From Paracoccaceae bacterium (GTDB taxonomy: Bacteria > Pseudomonadota > Alphaproteobacteria > Rhodobacterales > Rhodobacteraceae): DNA of 64,000 nt. The translations under genes were made by a program, and so were the position numbers. The notes beneath the pieces were generated by a model. The model was given only the letters and a program-made list of their open reading frames with translations, was not told where the DNA came from and did not search any database. Shown one piece after another: positions 18,958-27,677 of this stretch; position 1 is the first letter of the stretch, and each line of letters opens with the position of its first letter. The stretch spans positions 148,688 through 212,687 of the forward strand of contig JABSSD010000027.1 of assembly GCA_013214575.1 (NCBI GenBank), written 5' to 3'.

Positions 18958-19403
18958 GTGCAACCGGTCTCTTCAAGATGGGCAATTAATGCGCTGATAG
19001 CCATGGTATAACCGAGAGCCCCAAAGCCGCAGATTTGTCCAAGTGCCACCTTGGAAATATAGGAAACCTGCCGGAAATCTTCGCGCGCGTGAATGTTGGA
19101 GAGATGCACTTCGACGCAGGGCAGCTCAACCGAGGCGAGCGCATCCATCAGGGCAATTGAGGTATGAGTATAGGCTCCGGCATTCACAACAATGCCGTGA
19201 TGGCATCCCTTGGCCGCATGGATTGCATCAATCAGGACACCTTCATGATTGGACTGCTGGCAAACAACCAGAGCGCCCAGAGATTTGCCCTGTGCGATAC
19301 AATTGGTGTCAATCATTTTTAATGTGACTCGTCCGTAGACTTCAGGTTGTCTACTCCCCAGTAAATTAAGGTTTGGACCGTTCAAAACCAAGATACTGCG
19401 CAT
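18954..19403 (-). CDS. aroQ: Type II 3-dehydroquinate dehydratase
   Basis: 149 residues, the dodecameric dehydroquinase of the shikimate pathway or of quinate breakdown. Motifs: ILVLNGPNLNLLGSRQPEVYG with the catalytic Tyr, CQQSNHEGVLIDAIH, VVNAGAYTHTSIAL, VEVHLSNIHAREDFR and a C-terminal GFGALGY. The ATG at 19403 has aagga about 10 bases upstream and starts the conserved protein; a frame from 19451 adds 16 unlike residues. The stop overlaps the luxR start (ATGA). Pairing a metabolic dehydroquinase with a LuxR gene is uncommon and suggests either regulation of aromatic metabolism or a dedicated copy. Confidence 0.93.
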   Translation of the reverse strand: MRSILVLNGPNLNLLGSRQPEVYGRVTLKMIDTNCIAQGKSLGALVVCQQSNHEGVLIDAIHAAKGCHHGIVVNAGAYTHTSIALMDALASVELPCVEVHLSNIHAREDFRQVSYISKVALGQICGFGALGYTMAISALIAHLEETGCT

Positions 19404-19551
19404 TTCAATTCGTTCCTTATTCGTCTTATTAGGGCGGATTATGACAGCCATTCAGGGAAGTCGAAAGAGAACTTGCAGAATACTCGCCTGCCATCAGATT
19501 AAATTGACAATTGGGGCAAAAATGCAAGCACAGTAGTGTGGCATAGGTCTT

Positions 19552-20547
19552 TCAGTCGTTGGTCAGAACGATTTTGCCCACTACTTTTCGATCTTGGATC
19601 ATCTGCAGGGCTTTGCCGGCTTGTTGCATGTCAAAACGGGCGCTGATGCGCGGCTTTATTTTACCAGCCGCGTAGAGATCAAACAAGTCAGACATGTTCT
19701 CAGAATGGGCTTTGGGATTGCGAAGCACCGAGGCGCCCCAAAACACGCCCAGGATTTGACAGCCTTTCAACAGGGGCAGGTTCAGCGGGATTTTTGGAAT
19801 GCCGGCGGGAAACCCGACGACCAGATAGCGCCCCTCCCAGGCCAGTGTTCTCAGCGCCGCCTCAGCATAGTTTCCACCCACCGCATCATAGACCACGTCC
19901 ACACCATCATTGCCCGCCAGACGCTTGATCTCATTCGAAAACGCCTTCTGACCGCTGCGATCAAGCTCGCGGCCGTAAACGAGGGTTTCATCGGCACCAA
20001 TACTGCGGCAAAAGACGGCTTTTTCCTCACTCGAGACCGCCGCAATCACCTGTGCGCCAGCCGCTTTTGCCAGCTCGATCGCGGCGCTTCCCACCCCTCC
20101 GGCGGCGCCCAAAATCAGCAAGGTTTCTCCGGCCCGTATCCGAGCCCGGTCTTTCAACGCGTGGTATGAGGTTCCGTAGGTAAAGATAAAACAGGCGGCG
20201 TCTTCATAGGACATCTCCGACGGGAATTTAACGGCGCGATCAGCCGCGACACAGATATGGGTGGCAAAGCCGCCATGGCCGGTCAGCGCCAAAACACGGT
20301 CACCCAGTGAAAACCCATCAACGTCATCGCCAATAGAAATCACCTCGCCAGAAACCTCACCACCGGGCGCAAAAGGCCGACTGGGCTTCATCTGATACAG
20401 GTCTCGAATGATCAATGTATCGGGGAAATTCACCCCGGCCGCATGGATCCGTACCAGCAGTTGCCCGGATGCTGGATCTGGCGTTGGCAAGGCGCTCCAT
20501 TGCAACGTTTCTGGCCCGCCCGGAGCGGTGCTGAGCATTGCTTTCAT
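19552..20547 (-). CDS. NADPH:quinone oxidoreductase-family (zinc-free MDR) protein
   Basis: 331 residues of the medium-chain dehydrogenase superfamily, quinone oxidoreductase branch. GroES-like N-terminal half with GVNFPDTLIIRDLYQMKP and PGGEVSGEVISIG, then a Rossmann fold with LGAAGGVGSAAIELAKAAGAQV and the VVYDAVGG segment; catalytic zinc ligands are absent. It would reduce a quinone or enoyl compound with NADPH. The start is divergent from the phosphotransferase gene with 138 bases between, an arrangement often seen with fatty-acid or acyl-CoA genes. Confidence 0.88.
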   Translation of the reverse strand: MKAMLSTAPGGPETLQWSALPTPDPASGQLLVRIHAAGVNFPDTLIIRDLYQMKPSRPFAPGGEVSGEVISIGDDVDGFSLGDRVLALTGHGGFATHICVAADRAVKFPSEMSYEDAACFIFTYGTSYHALKDRARIRAGETLLILGAAGGVGSAAIELAKAAGAQVIAAVSSEEKAVFCRSIGADETLVYGRELDRSGQKAFSNEIKRLAGNDGVDVVYDAVGGNYAEAALRTLAWEGRYLVVGFPAGIPKIPLNLPLLKGCQILGVFWGASVLRNPKAHSENMSDLFDLYAAGKIKPRISARFDMQQAGKALQMIQDRKVVGKIVLTND

Positions 20548-20685
20548 TTTGTTTTCTCCATGATTTGGCCAGACATAGCCAAAGTTACGTCAAGTCTTCT
20601 GCCCCCTGATGGCGTTGTCAATGAATTTCGAAAATGCAATTCTGGACATGAACCATAGGGTTACCTTCTCACTTGGGAGACAAAT

Positions 20686-21714
20686 ATGTTCGCAGACAAA
20701 GCCGCCCTGGATCTTGTTGCCGTCGCGGCATATTTGCGACCGCTCCTGCCAGGCTTTGAGGGGCCGGTGACGGCTGCTAAATTTGAAACCGGGCAGTCAA
20801 ATCCGACTTTCCTGTTGAAAACCCCGGCGTGCAACTATGTGCTGCGCCGCAAACCCGCCGGTGTTTTGTTGAAATCGGCCCATGCGGTGGACCGGGAATT
20901 CCGGATCCAGAAAGCGCTGTTCAATTCAAATGTGCCGGTCGCGGCCATGCATTTACTGTGTGAAGACGAAGATGTCATTGGATCGTCCTTCTATGTCATG
21001 GAACATGTCGTTGGGCGCAATTTTGTCGAACCAACATTGCATGGTTTGGACCGGTCGCATCGAAGGCAAATGATTGAAGACATGGGGAAAGTACTGGCGG
21101 GTCTTCATATGGTGGATGTCGATGCCGTTGGTTTGGCGGACTACGGCCCGCCAGGAAACTACTTTGAACGGCAACTGGCCCGCTGGACCAAACAGTACCG
21201 CGCTACAGAGACCGAGCCTATCCCGGATATGGACAGGTTGATCCGGGAATTGCAGTCGACACTGCCGAAAGATGACGGCCAGCGGAGTTTGGTTCACGGC
21301 GATTACCGAATCGACAATATGATTTTCCAGACCGATGGCACCCGCTGTCTTGCGGTTTTAGATTGGGAATTATCGACCATTGGCCACCCCTATGCGGATC
21401 TGGCAGGGGTGATCATGCAATGGCAGATGCCCCAGGGCTCCGAGGGCCGCGGTCTTGCAGGGGTTGATCGAGAAGCCCAAGGTTTGCTCTCAGATCAAGA
21501 GTTTATCCAAATGTATTGTGCCGATCGGGGGCTGCCAGAAATCGAAGATTTTGGGTTTTACCTGAGCTTCAGTTTCTTCCGCATGGCCGCAATTCTTCAA
21601 GGTGTGCTTAAGCGGGCCCTGGACGGCAATGCCTCTAACCCGGAGCGCGCCAGAAAACTTGGACGTTATGTCCCACTTTTTGCCCGACACGGATTGGATG
21701 CGCTTTGCAAGTAG
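20686..21714 (+). CDS. APH-fold phosphotransferase (ACAD10/11-type kinase)
   Basis: 342 residues with the aminoglycoside phosphotransferase fold: QSNPTFLL and YVLRRKPAGVLLKSAHAVDREF for ATP binding, the catalytic VHGDYRIDNMIF (HxDxxxxN) near 204-215 and the metal-binding LDWELSTIGHPYADL. It is closest in pattern to the kinase domain of ACAD10/11, where phosphorylation of 4-hydroxyacyl-CoA leads to its dehydration, rather than to antibiotic kinases. It faces the quinone oxidoreductase gene. A role in hydroxy-fatty-acid breakdown is inferred from family only. Confidence 0.85.
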   Translation: MFADKAALDLVAVAAYLRPLLPGFEGPVTAAKFETGQSNPTFLLKTPACNYVLRRKPAGVLLKSAHAVDREFRIQKALFNSNVPVAAMHLLCEDEDVIGSSFYVMEHVVGRNFVEPTLHGLDRSHRRQMIEDMGKVLAGLHMVDVDAVGLADYGPPGNYFERQLARWTKQYRATETEPIPDMDRLIRELQSTLPKDDGQRSLVHGDYRIDNMIFQTDGTRCLAVLDWELSTIGHPYADLAGVIMQWQMPQGSEGRGLAGVDREAQGLLSDQEFIQMYCADRGLPEIEDFGFYLSFSFFRMAAILQGVLKRALDGNASNPERARKLGRYVPLFARHGLDALCK

Positions 21715-21796
21715 ACAGCCAATGATGGGGGCGTTTTGGTCCATATGGCTCTCTAAGTCCCAACGTCTCAAGTGAAAACAACCTAATATGGGTCAG

Positions 21797-21829
21797 CCTA
21801 AAAGGCCGCCACAAGGGCAGGGCGGCCGT
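21797..21829 (-). terminator. Terminator of the SDR gene
   Basis: On the minus strand a 7-base stem (ggccgcc / ggcggcc) with a 10-base loop is followed by four T. Confidence 0.6.
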
Positions 21830-21853
21830 TACCGCAGATCCCCATGGGTAATT

Positions 21854-21897
21854 TAAACATTAAATATTACCTGCAAGTAATTGTTACTTAATGTTTT
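21854..21897. repeat. AT-rich inverted repeat spanning the SDR stop codon
   Basis: aaacattaa and ttaatgttt bracket an inner agtaa/ttact stem. It lies over the 3' end of the SDR gene. It may be a protein site or an RNA hairpin; no family is recognised. Confidence 0.4.
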
Positions 21898-22655
21898 TCA
21901 TAAATGGCCTTAAGTTTACGCATACCGCTTAGCCAACGATCATAGTCTGTGGTTTTCGCCCGCATATAGTCCAGAACCTTCCCATGAGGTAAGATAAGAA
22001 ACGTCTCGTTTTCAATGGCTTCGATGCAAGCCGTTGCAACCACCTCTGGCTCCAATATGCCATCGATGCTGGCCACGTCATCTTCCAGACCACGTATCAT
22101 TTTCGACCGCACAGCTTGTGGGCAAAGCACCGAGACACCAATGCCCAAATCGCCATAAGTTATCGCCAGCCATTCCGCCAGACCAACAGCGGCATGCTTG
22201 GTAACGCCATAGGGTGCGGCGCCAATTTGATTTAGGAGACCGGCTGCCGAGGCTGTGTTCAAAAGGTATCCGCCACCGCGCTCAACCATTCTGGGCACCA
22301 TGTGCCGGGCGGCCCAGACATGAGACATCACGTTGATGTCCCATGTTCGCTGCCAGCTAACATTGTCGACCTCGACACCACCAAGGGTCAGAATTCCAGC
22401 ATTTGAACAGAACAGATCAATCGGCGCGATGGTCTGTTCAACAGAGGAAATCAACTGGGAAATCTGGTCTTCGTTGCTGACATCAACTTCGAAGGCCATG
22501 CCGTTGGTTTCTCTTGCCACAGCCTGTGCTCCAGCCAGGTCAATATCTGCACAAATGACATGCGCTGCGCCTCGTTGAGCCAGCGCGCAGCACAAAGCAC
22601 GACCAATTCCGCTCGCAGCGCCGGTGACCACAACGCAAGATTTTTCTATGAACAT
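21888..22655 (-). CDS. Short-chain dehydrogenase/reductase
   Basis: 255 residues, classical SDR. TGAASGIGRAL (cofactor loop, residues 11-21), NAG near 87, the catalytic Ser in NTASAAG and Tyr/Lys in PYGVTKHAA are all present. The Asp after beta-strand 2 (CADIDLAG) points to NAD(H) rather than NADP(H). Substrate cannot be told. The ATG at 22655 gives a normal SDR start; the frame from 22730 adds residues unlike the family. The insertion sequence begins 128 bases upstream and may separate it from its original neighbours. Confidence 0.88.
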   Translation of the reverse strand: MFIEKSCVVVTGAASGIGRALCCALAQRGAAHVICADIDLAGAQAVARETNGMAFEVDVSNEDQISQLISSVEQTIAPIDLFCSNAGILTLGGVEVDNVSWQRTWDINVMSHVWAARHMVPRMVERGGGYLLNTASAAGLLNQIGAAPYGVTKHAAVGLAEWLAITYGDLGIGVSVLCPQAVRSKMIRGLEDDVASIDGILEPEVVATACIEAIENETFLILPHGKVLDYMRAKTTDYDRWLSGMRKLKAIYEKH

Positions 22656-22782
22656 TTGTGTCTTTCGGTTGTGTGGGGGCAAGCTACGCTGGATATGCAC
22701 ATCTTGCCAATCCAAAACCGCCATGGACAAAGTATAACATAATACTTATTATATGAATTACTTTTTGTAGCCGCAAAGCGAT

Positions 22783-22814
22783 AATGTCACCCCTGTGCAA
22801 TTCAGGAATGTCAC
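22783..22814 (+). repeat. Left terminal inverted repeat of the insertion sequence
   Basis: aatgtcacc, 11 other bases, then caggaatgtcac; pairs with 25042-25074. Confidence 0.7.
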
Positions 22815-22847
22815 TCTCTTGTTCAAAAGAGCAACGGGAGATTGAGC

Positions 22848-24221
22848 ATGGGATGGGTGATGATGAGCGAGCGGGAGTTAAATCGCATTGAAGTGTTGGC
22901 GCAGGTCGATGATGGGCGGTTGAGCGTTCAGAACGGCGCGAACATGTTGGACGTGACGAAGCGGCAGATGTTCAGATTGCTGAAGCGATACCGAAGCGAT
23001 GGTGCCGGCGCGATCAGGCATAAAGCGCGCGGTAAAGCCCCGAACAATAAGATCCATAAATCCAAGCGCGACTATGCCTTGGCTTTGGTCAAAGAGAACT
23101 ATCAGGATTTTGGCCCGACACTGGCAGCTGAGATGCTGGCTGAACATCACGGGTTCAAGGTGTCCCGTGAGACACTGCGCAAGTGGATGCAAGAAGACGG
23201 CATCTGGTTGTCGCGCAAGCAAAGACGGACATTTCATCAACCCAGATTGCGTCGCGAGTGCTTTGGCGAACTGATCCAAATTGATGGCTCTGACCATCGA
23301 TGGTTCGAGGATCGAGCTGATCCCTGCACCCTGCTCGTCTTCATTGATGACGCAACCAGCATGTTGATGGAGCTCCGATTTGTTCAATCAGAAAGCACAT
23401 TCAGCTACTTCGGCGCGTTGGAAAGCTATCTACTTAAGCACGGTCGGCCTGTTGCCTTTTACAGCGACAAGCACACTGTCTTCCGCGTGGCGAAGCCCAA
23501 TGAACACATGACCGGCATGACCCAATTCGGTCGTGCGTTGGCTGAACTGAACGTGGAGATTCTGTGCGCAAACTGCTCTCAAGCCAAGGGCCGCGTTGAA
23601 CGCGCAAACCGCACGCTTCAGGATCGACTGGTCAAGGAGCTTCGCCTCGCTGGTGTCTCGTCGATGGAAGATGGGAATGCGTTTCTCGAAGGCTTTGTTC
23701 AACGCTACAATGCAAAATTCGCAAAGGCCCCAGCCAAGCCCGACAACCTGCATCGCGCCTTGAACATTCAGCCAGGGCGTCTTGCGGAAGTCCTCTGCCT
23801 GCGTGACAAACGCTATGTCACAAAGGATTTGACGCTCAAGTACGACCGCAAACGGATTAAGCTGGCAGTGAATGATCTGACACGCGGTTTGGTCGGCAAA
23901 TACGCGGATGTCTATGAGATGGCGGACGGGCGCATTCAGGTGCGTGCCAAAGGCGTCGCCCTACCCCACACGATCCTGAACCCAGAGCGCCGGATCACAC
24001 ATGCCGCTATCACCGAGAACAAACACCTCAGCGCCGTGCTGGCTCATATCAAAGACGAACAGGACAAAGCCGCGCCTGAGCCCAAAGTCAAACCGGTCAG
24101 CAACAAAAATGGCTATGTGAAGACTGGCCGACGCTCACCTGGACGGCCATCGAAGATGGAAGCGTACTATGAACGCAAACGGGCGGAACGTGTGGCCGCT
24201 AATGCACCAGGCGAAGTTTAG
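22848..24221 (+). CDS. DDE transposase with N-terminal helix-turn-helix
   Basis: 457 residues. N-terminal HTH regions (about 10-110) include LDVTKRQMFRLLKRYRSDG and VSRETLRKWMQEDG. The rve-type DDE core has Asp in LIQIDGSDHRWFE, Asp in AFYSDKHTVF and Glu in KGRVERANRTLQ. A basic tail (TGRRSPGRPSKMEAYYERKRAER, with an AT-hook-like GRP) ends it. The frame is intact, so the element could still be active. The pattern fits the ISNCY family, IS1202-like group. The ATG at 22848 is preferred, with gggaga upstream; 22863 is an alternative. It overlaps the passenger gene by 23 bases at the 3' end. Confidence 0.93.
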   Translation: MGWVMMSERELNRIEVLAQVDDGRLSVQNGANMLDVTKRQMFRLLKRYRSDGAGAIRHKARGKAPNNKIHKSKRDYALALVKENYQDFGPTLAAEMLAEHHGFKVSRETLRKWMQEDGIWLSRKQRRTFHQPRLRRECFGELIQIDGSDHRWFEDRADPCTLLVFIDDATSMLMELRFVQSESTFSYFGALESYLLKHGRPVAFYSDKHTVFRVAKPNEHMTGMTQFGRALAELNVEILCANCSQAKGRVERANRTLQDRLVKELRLAGVSSMEDGNAFLEGFVQRYNAKFAKAPAKPDNLHRALNIQPGRLAEVLCLRDKRYVTKDLTLKYDRKRIKLAVNDLTRGLVGKYADVYEMADGRIQVRAKGVALPHTILNPERRITHAAITENKHLSAVLAHIKDEQDKAAPEPKVKPVSNKNGYVKTGRRSPGRPSKMEAYYERKRAERVAANAPGEV

Positions 24222-24933
24222 GTTGGTTGTCAGATTCCAGCTTTAAGCACGCTGACCAAAGGGGCGTTTTGTAGTATGTGCTGTCGCCAAATATGCCTTT
24301 ACTATCAGGTTCTTCCCGTAATAGCCCAAGCCAGCATAAAGGTCGGATGACATTGATCCGGAAGGTCGAACAGACATTGCTATAATGGGAATCGTAGCCC
24401 TCACTGTCAGCCATCCCATAGAGAACTTCAATCAGGCGCGCGGACCTGCAGCCTTGCCGCGCCTCGATATTGATCAGGTTCAAAAAGATGTGCCAGTTGC
24501 CCAGAACGCCGTGATCTTCGCCCTCGTGCATGTATTCGTCATGAACAAAGCGGTAGAGGTAAATCGGGGCAACCAAATCAAAGAACTTTGCAGGGTCTGC
24601 TGCCTGAGATCGTCCCAACGCCGTCGCACGTAATGTCTCTTTGTAGCGCCTGACCAGCTTGAGATGATGCCGCAGGTTCCGCAGTGGCCAGAGCGGAAAC
24701 AAGTCATGCTCATTCAGTACCTTGTTGACGACAAACAGTTCCTCAGGCGTGTGCCCCGGCCAGTTAAAAGCAGCGGCAGCCCAATGTACAAACTTCCGGT
24801 TCATCGCATCAGATTTGGTCAGGCCGATCCCACCATGATCGTCGGCATAGCGCAGCGATAAAACCATCCCGCGCAAAAGCGGGGAATGTTCCATGACATC
24901 AACATCAGCGTGAAGTTCGAGGGTTGGATCCAT
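24199..24933 (-). CDS. Unknown passenger protein inside the insertion sequence
   Basis: 244 residues, not recognised. It is rich in Trp, Tyr and His with segments such as GIGLTKSDAMNRKFVHWAA, WPGHTPEELFVVNKVLNEHD and YRFVHDEYMHEGEDHG; no membrane segment, signal or known catalytic motif is seen. It is convergent to the transposase and overlaps its last 23 bases, and both lie between the inverted ends, so it moves with the element. No good ribosome site is visible. Its length and even composition argue that it is a real gene. It is not a transposition protein that I know. Confidence 0.7.
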   Translation of the reverse strand: MDPTLELHADVDVMEHSPLLRGMVLSLRYADDHGGIGLTKSDAMNRKFVHWAAAAFNWPGHTPEELFVVNKVLNEHDLFPLWPLRNLRHHLKLVRRYKETLRATALGRSQAADPAKFFDLVAPIYLYRFVHDEYMHEGEDHGVLGNWHIFLNLINIEARQGCRSARLIEVLYGMADSEGYDSHYSNVCSTFRINVIRPLCWLGLLREEPDSKGIFGDSTYYKTPLWSACLKLESDNQPKLRLVH

Positions 24934-25041
24934 GCAAAGACGCTAGCCAACGCTCCCAACCGGATCAATCCGCAAGGCTTACCAACCCTTCGATATATGA
25001 GGTCTTCGGGCCGCTAAGCCTTGCTACCGCCAGCGCCTGTG

Positions 25042-25074
25042 GTGACATTCCTGTTTTGCGCAAACGGTGACATT
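25042..25074 (-). repeat. Right terminal inverted repeat of the insertion sequence
   Basis: Inverted copy of the left end, with the outer aatgtcacc and inner caggaatgtcac both kept. Confidence 0.7.
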
Positions 25075-25401
25075 TCTGAATGGCGTTTACACTTTTCGCA
25101 GATGGTGCGCGCTACTTCCAACTGTGATTCTTACTTCAAACCAACTGGTTATATGACATTCCGCATCGGCAACGCACCAAAATCGAGAAGCGTGTTCTGC
25201 CCGAACGTTGTCGCGCACCGACGCTATTCAGTCATGTCTAATCCGTCTTAATGACGCTTAAACAGCGGCTTATGGCGAGCAATGTTATGGTTGCCTCGCA
25301 AAGACCCTCAGTTATTTCTGGATCAAATCGATCCATGTTCATCAAATTTTATTTGGGTTCCCTGCCTTATGGACAGGGAACCGTTTTGATCGTCACGCGG
25401 G
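25075..25401. other. 327-base gap right of the insertion sequence
   Basis: No gene seen. A hairpin with a 9-base stem (ggttccctg / cagggaacc, 25354-25382) is followed by gtttt on the plus strand and lies just past the end of gcdH; it may serve as a terminator or roadblock. Confidence 0.5.
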
Positions 25402-26625
25402 TCAGAAAAAGGCCTGGAGCCCGGTTTGAGCACGCCCCAGGATCAAGGCATGCACATCGTGGGTGCCTTCATAGGTGTTGACCGTCTCAAGGTTCATCAT
25501 GTGACGAATGACCTGAAATTCCAGAGAAATCCCATTGCCACCGTGCATATCGCGAGCGTGACGTGCGATTTCGAGGGCTTTTCCACAGTTGTTGCGCTTC
25601 ACAATCGAGATCATTTCCGGCGCCGCCTTGGCCTGATCCATCAAGCGGCCAACCTGTAACGAGGCCTGCAGTCCAAGCGAAATCTCGGTTTGCATGTTGG
25701 CCAGCTTTACTTGGAACAGCTGTGTCTGTGCCAACGGCCGGTTGAACTGATGCCGGTCCAATCCGTATTGACGCGCTGCGTGCCAGCAGGCTTCGGCGGC
25801 GCCCATCGCGCCCCAGCTGATGCCATAGCGGGCACGGTTCAGGCAGCCAAATGGCCCCTTTAACCCCTGCACATGCGGCAGCAATGCATCGTCGCCGACC
25901 TCGACGCCATCCATCACGATCTCGCCGGTGATCGACGCCCGCAACGACATCTTGTTTTCAATCTTTGGGGCAGTCAGACCCTTCATTCCCTTATCCAGAA
26001 TAAAGCCGCGGATCTTATTCCCGTGCTCCTCTGATTTGGCCCAAACGACAAATACATCCGCAATCGGTGCATTTGAAATCCACATTTTTGATCCGGTTAA
26101 CTTGTAGCCATGCTTGGTTTTTACAGCCCGCGTTTTCATGCCCGACGGATCTGAGCCCGCATCAGGTTCTGTCAAACCAAAGCAGCCGATGTATTCGCCG
26201 CTGGCCAGTTTGGGCAAGTATTTCTGCCGCTGTTCCTCACTGCCGTAGGCATAGATCGGGTACATCACCAATGAGCTTTGCACAGACATCATCGACCGAT
26301 AGCCGGAATCCACCCGTTCAACCTCACGCGCAACCAAACCGTAAGCGACGTAGCTGCCGCCCAATCCGCCGTACTCCTCGGGAATCGTGGTGCCGAGCAG
26401 GCCCATCTCTCCCATCTCGCGGAAAATAGCCGGATCGCATTCCTCGTTGGCATAGGCGCTGGTCACCCGAGGCTGCAATTTCTCTTGCGAATAGGCCCTT
26501 GCCGATTCCGCAATCATCCGCTCTTCTTCACTCAACTGGCCCGTCAAACGTAACGGGTCAGCCCAGTCAAAACTGCTCAGATCCGGTGCATCCTTGGCGC
26601 GAAGCGCCGGTTTGCCATTGGCCAT
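25402..26625 (-). CDS. gcdH: Glutaryl-CoA dehydrogenase
   Basis: 407 residues of the FAD-dependent acyl-CoA dehydrogenase family, converting glutaryl-CoA to crotonyl-CoA in lysine, tryptophan and glutarate breakdown. Matching points are [31 protein letters not shown] (split across the N-terminal domain), [29 protein letters not shown] and the C-terminal [19 protein letters not shown], which carries the catalytic Glu. Electrons pass to ETF. A LysR gene is transcribed divergently 103 bases away, the usual placing of its regulator. Confidence 0.93.
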   Translation of the reverse strand: MANGKPALRAKDAPDLSSFDWADPLRLTGQLSEEERMIAESARAYSQEKLQPRVTSAYANEECDPAIFREMGEMGLLGTTIPEEYGGLGGSYVAYGLVAREVERVDSGYRSMMSVQSSLVMYPIYAYGSEEQRQKYLPKLASGEYIGCFGLTEPDAGSDPSGMKTRAVKTKHGYKLTGSKMWISNAPIADVFVVWAKSEEHGNKIRGFILDKGMKGLTAPKIENKMSLRASITGEIVMDGVEVGDDALLPHVQGLKGPFGCLNRARYGISWGAMGAAEACWHAARQYGLDRHQFNRPLAQTQLFQVKLANMQTEISLGLQASLQVGRLMDQAKAAPEMISIVKRNNCGKALEIARHARDMHGGNGISLEFQVIRHMMNLETVNTYEGTHDVHALILGRAQTGLQAFF

Positions 26626-26728
26626 CTATCGTTGTCCTTGCTAAAATTCGCCTTCAAAAAGACTTTACCTCTGCAATGACCACAAAAACAGCGAGACTTT
26701 CACCCAAAAGCATGAGTATTAGTCATAG

Positions 26729-27640
26729 ATGCAGACACCGCGTCGTTTACTCCCGTCGATTTCCTCGCTGCGCGCGCTTGAGGCGCTTGATCGCTTGCAG
26801 TCGGCCTCTGCCGTGGCCGAAGAGCTGTCATTGACCCAGAGCGCGGTGAGCCGACAGTTACAGGCTCTTGAACGGCAATTGGGTACGGATTTGATAAACC
26901 GTGACAATAAGCGACTTTCCTTGACCGCTGAAGCGCAGGATTACGCCGCCGAAGTGCGGCAGGCACTGACCCAAATCGCCCAATCGACCTTGAGGTTGCA
27001 AACGGCGCCACTGGCCGGGACGCTTAGTCTGGCCATCCTTCCTGCCTTTGGTATGCGCTGGCTGATGCCGCGGCTGCCCGACTTCTCGCGGCTGCACCCA
27101 GAGGTGACAATCAACATGGCAACGCGGCTTGAAGCGTTTAACTTTGCTGGTGAACCGTTTGATGCTGCGATACATTTTGGACATGCTGATTGGCCCGGCA
27201 CTCAATCAATCTTATTGAAGCACGAACAATTACTGCCCGTTTGCGCGCCGTCTTTGCTGGGCGATCTGAAGATCGAGACTCCGACTGACATATTGAACTT
27301 GCCATTGCTCCATATTCAAACACGTCCGCTGGCCTGGAAGCTCTGGTTTTCCGGTCAAGGGGATGTTTCGTCCCGGTCGCTGTCCGGGACGATGTATGAT
27401 CAATTCGCAACCATTAGCCAGGCCGCCTTGCATGGGCTTGGGGTGGCGTTGATGCCTGACTATCTGATCGAGCAGGATTTGGCTGCGGGGCGTTTGGTTG
27501 CGTTGCACCCTGCCCCGGTCGAAACCAGCGGCGCCTATTATCTGGTCTGGCCCGAGACCAAATCCCGCCATGCGGCCTTAACGAAATTCAGACAATGGTT
27601 GGCCACACAATCACAACCCGAGGATCCGCTACCGCGTTGA
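26729..27640 (+). CDS. LysR-family regulator (GcvA-like), likely of gcdH
   Basis: 303 residues. The winged HTH (about 8-66) has SISSLRALEALDRLQSASAVAEELSLTQSAVSRQLQALE as the GcvA-type recognition region (quoted in parts), and a periplasmic-binding-like effector domain fills 92-295. It is divergent from gcdH, so control of glutaryl-CoA dehydrogenase is likely; the effector could be glutarate or glutaryl-CoA. This is an inference from position. Confidence 0.85.
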   Translation: MQTPRRLLPSISSLRALEALDRLQSASAVAEELSLTQSAVSRQLQALERQLGTDLINRDNKRLSLTAEAQDYAAEVRQALTQIAQSTLRLQTAPLAGTLSLAILPAFGMRWLMPRLPDFSRLHPEVTINMATRLEAFNFAGEPFDAAIHFGHADWPGTQSILLKHEQLLPVCAPSLLGDLKIETPTDILNLPLLHIQTRPLAWKLWFSGQGDVSSRSLSGTMYDQFATISQAALHGLGVALMPDYLIEQDLAAGRLVALHPAPVETSGAYYLVWPETKSRHAALTKFRQWLATQSQPEDPLPR

Positions 27641-27677
27641 TTGGCCGCATGAATCGAAAACCGCAGCGCTGCCGATA

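Larger units (their letters stand above)
22783..25074 (+). mobile_element. Insertion sequence, ISNCY/IS481-like, with passenger gene
   Basis: Bounded by related inverted ends. Left: aatgtcacc at 22783-22791 and caggaatgtcac at 22803-22814. Right (read inverted): aatgtcacc at 25074-25066 and caggaatgtcac at 25053-25042. The inner spacing is 11 and 12 bases. It holds the transposase (plus strand) and a convergent unknown frame. I see no certain target duplication. Boundaries could extend a few bases outward. Confidence 0.75.

Noticed and set aside
18202..19403. A full quorum-sensing circuit (luxI-luxR)
   Set aside because: No AHL synthase-like frame is in the window; only the receptor is seen.
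25251..25481. 76-residue plus frame right of the insertion sequence
   Set aside because: Runs into gcdH on the other strand and shows no motif.
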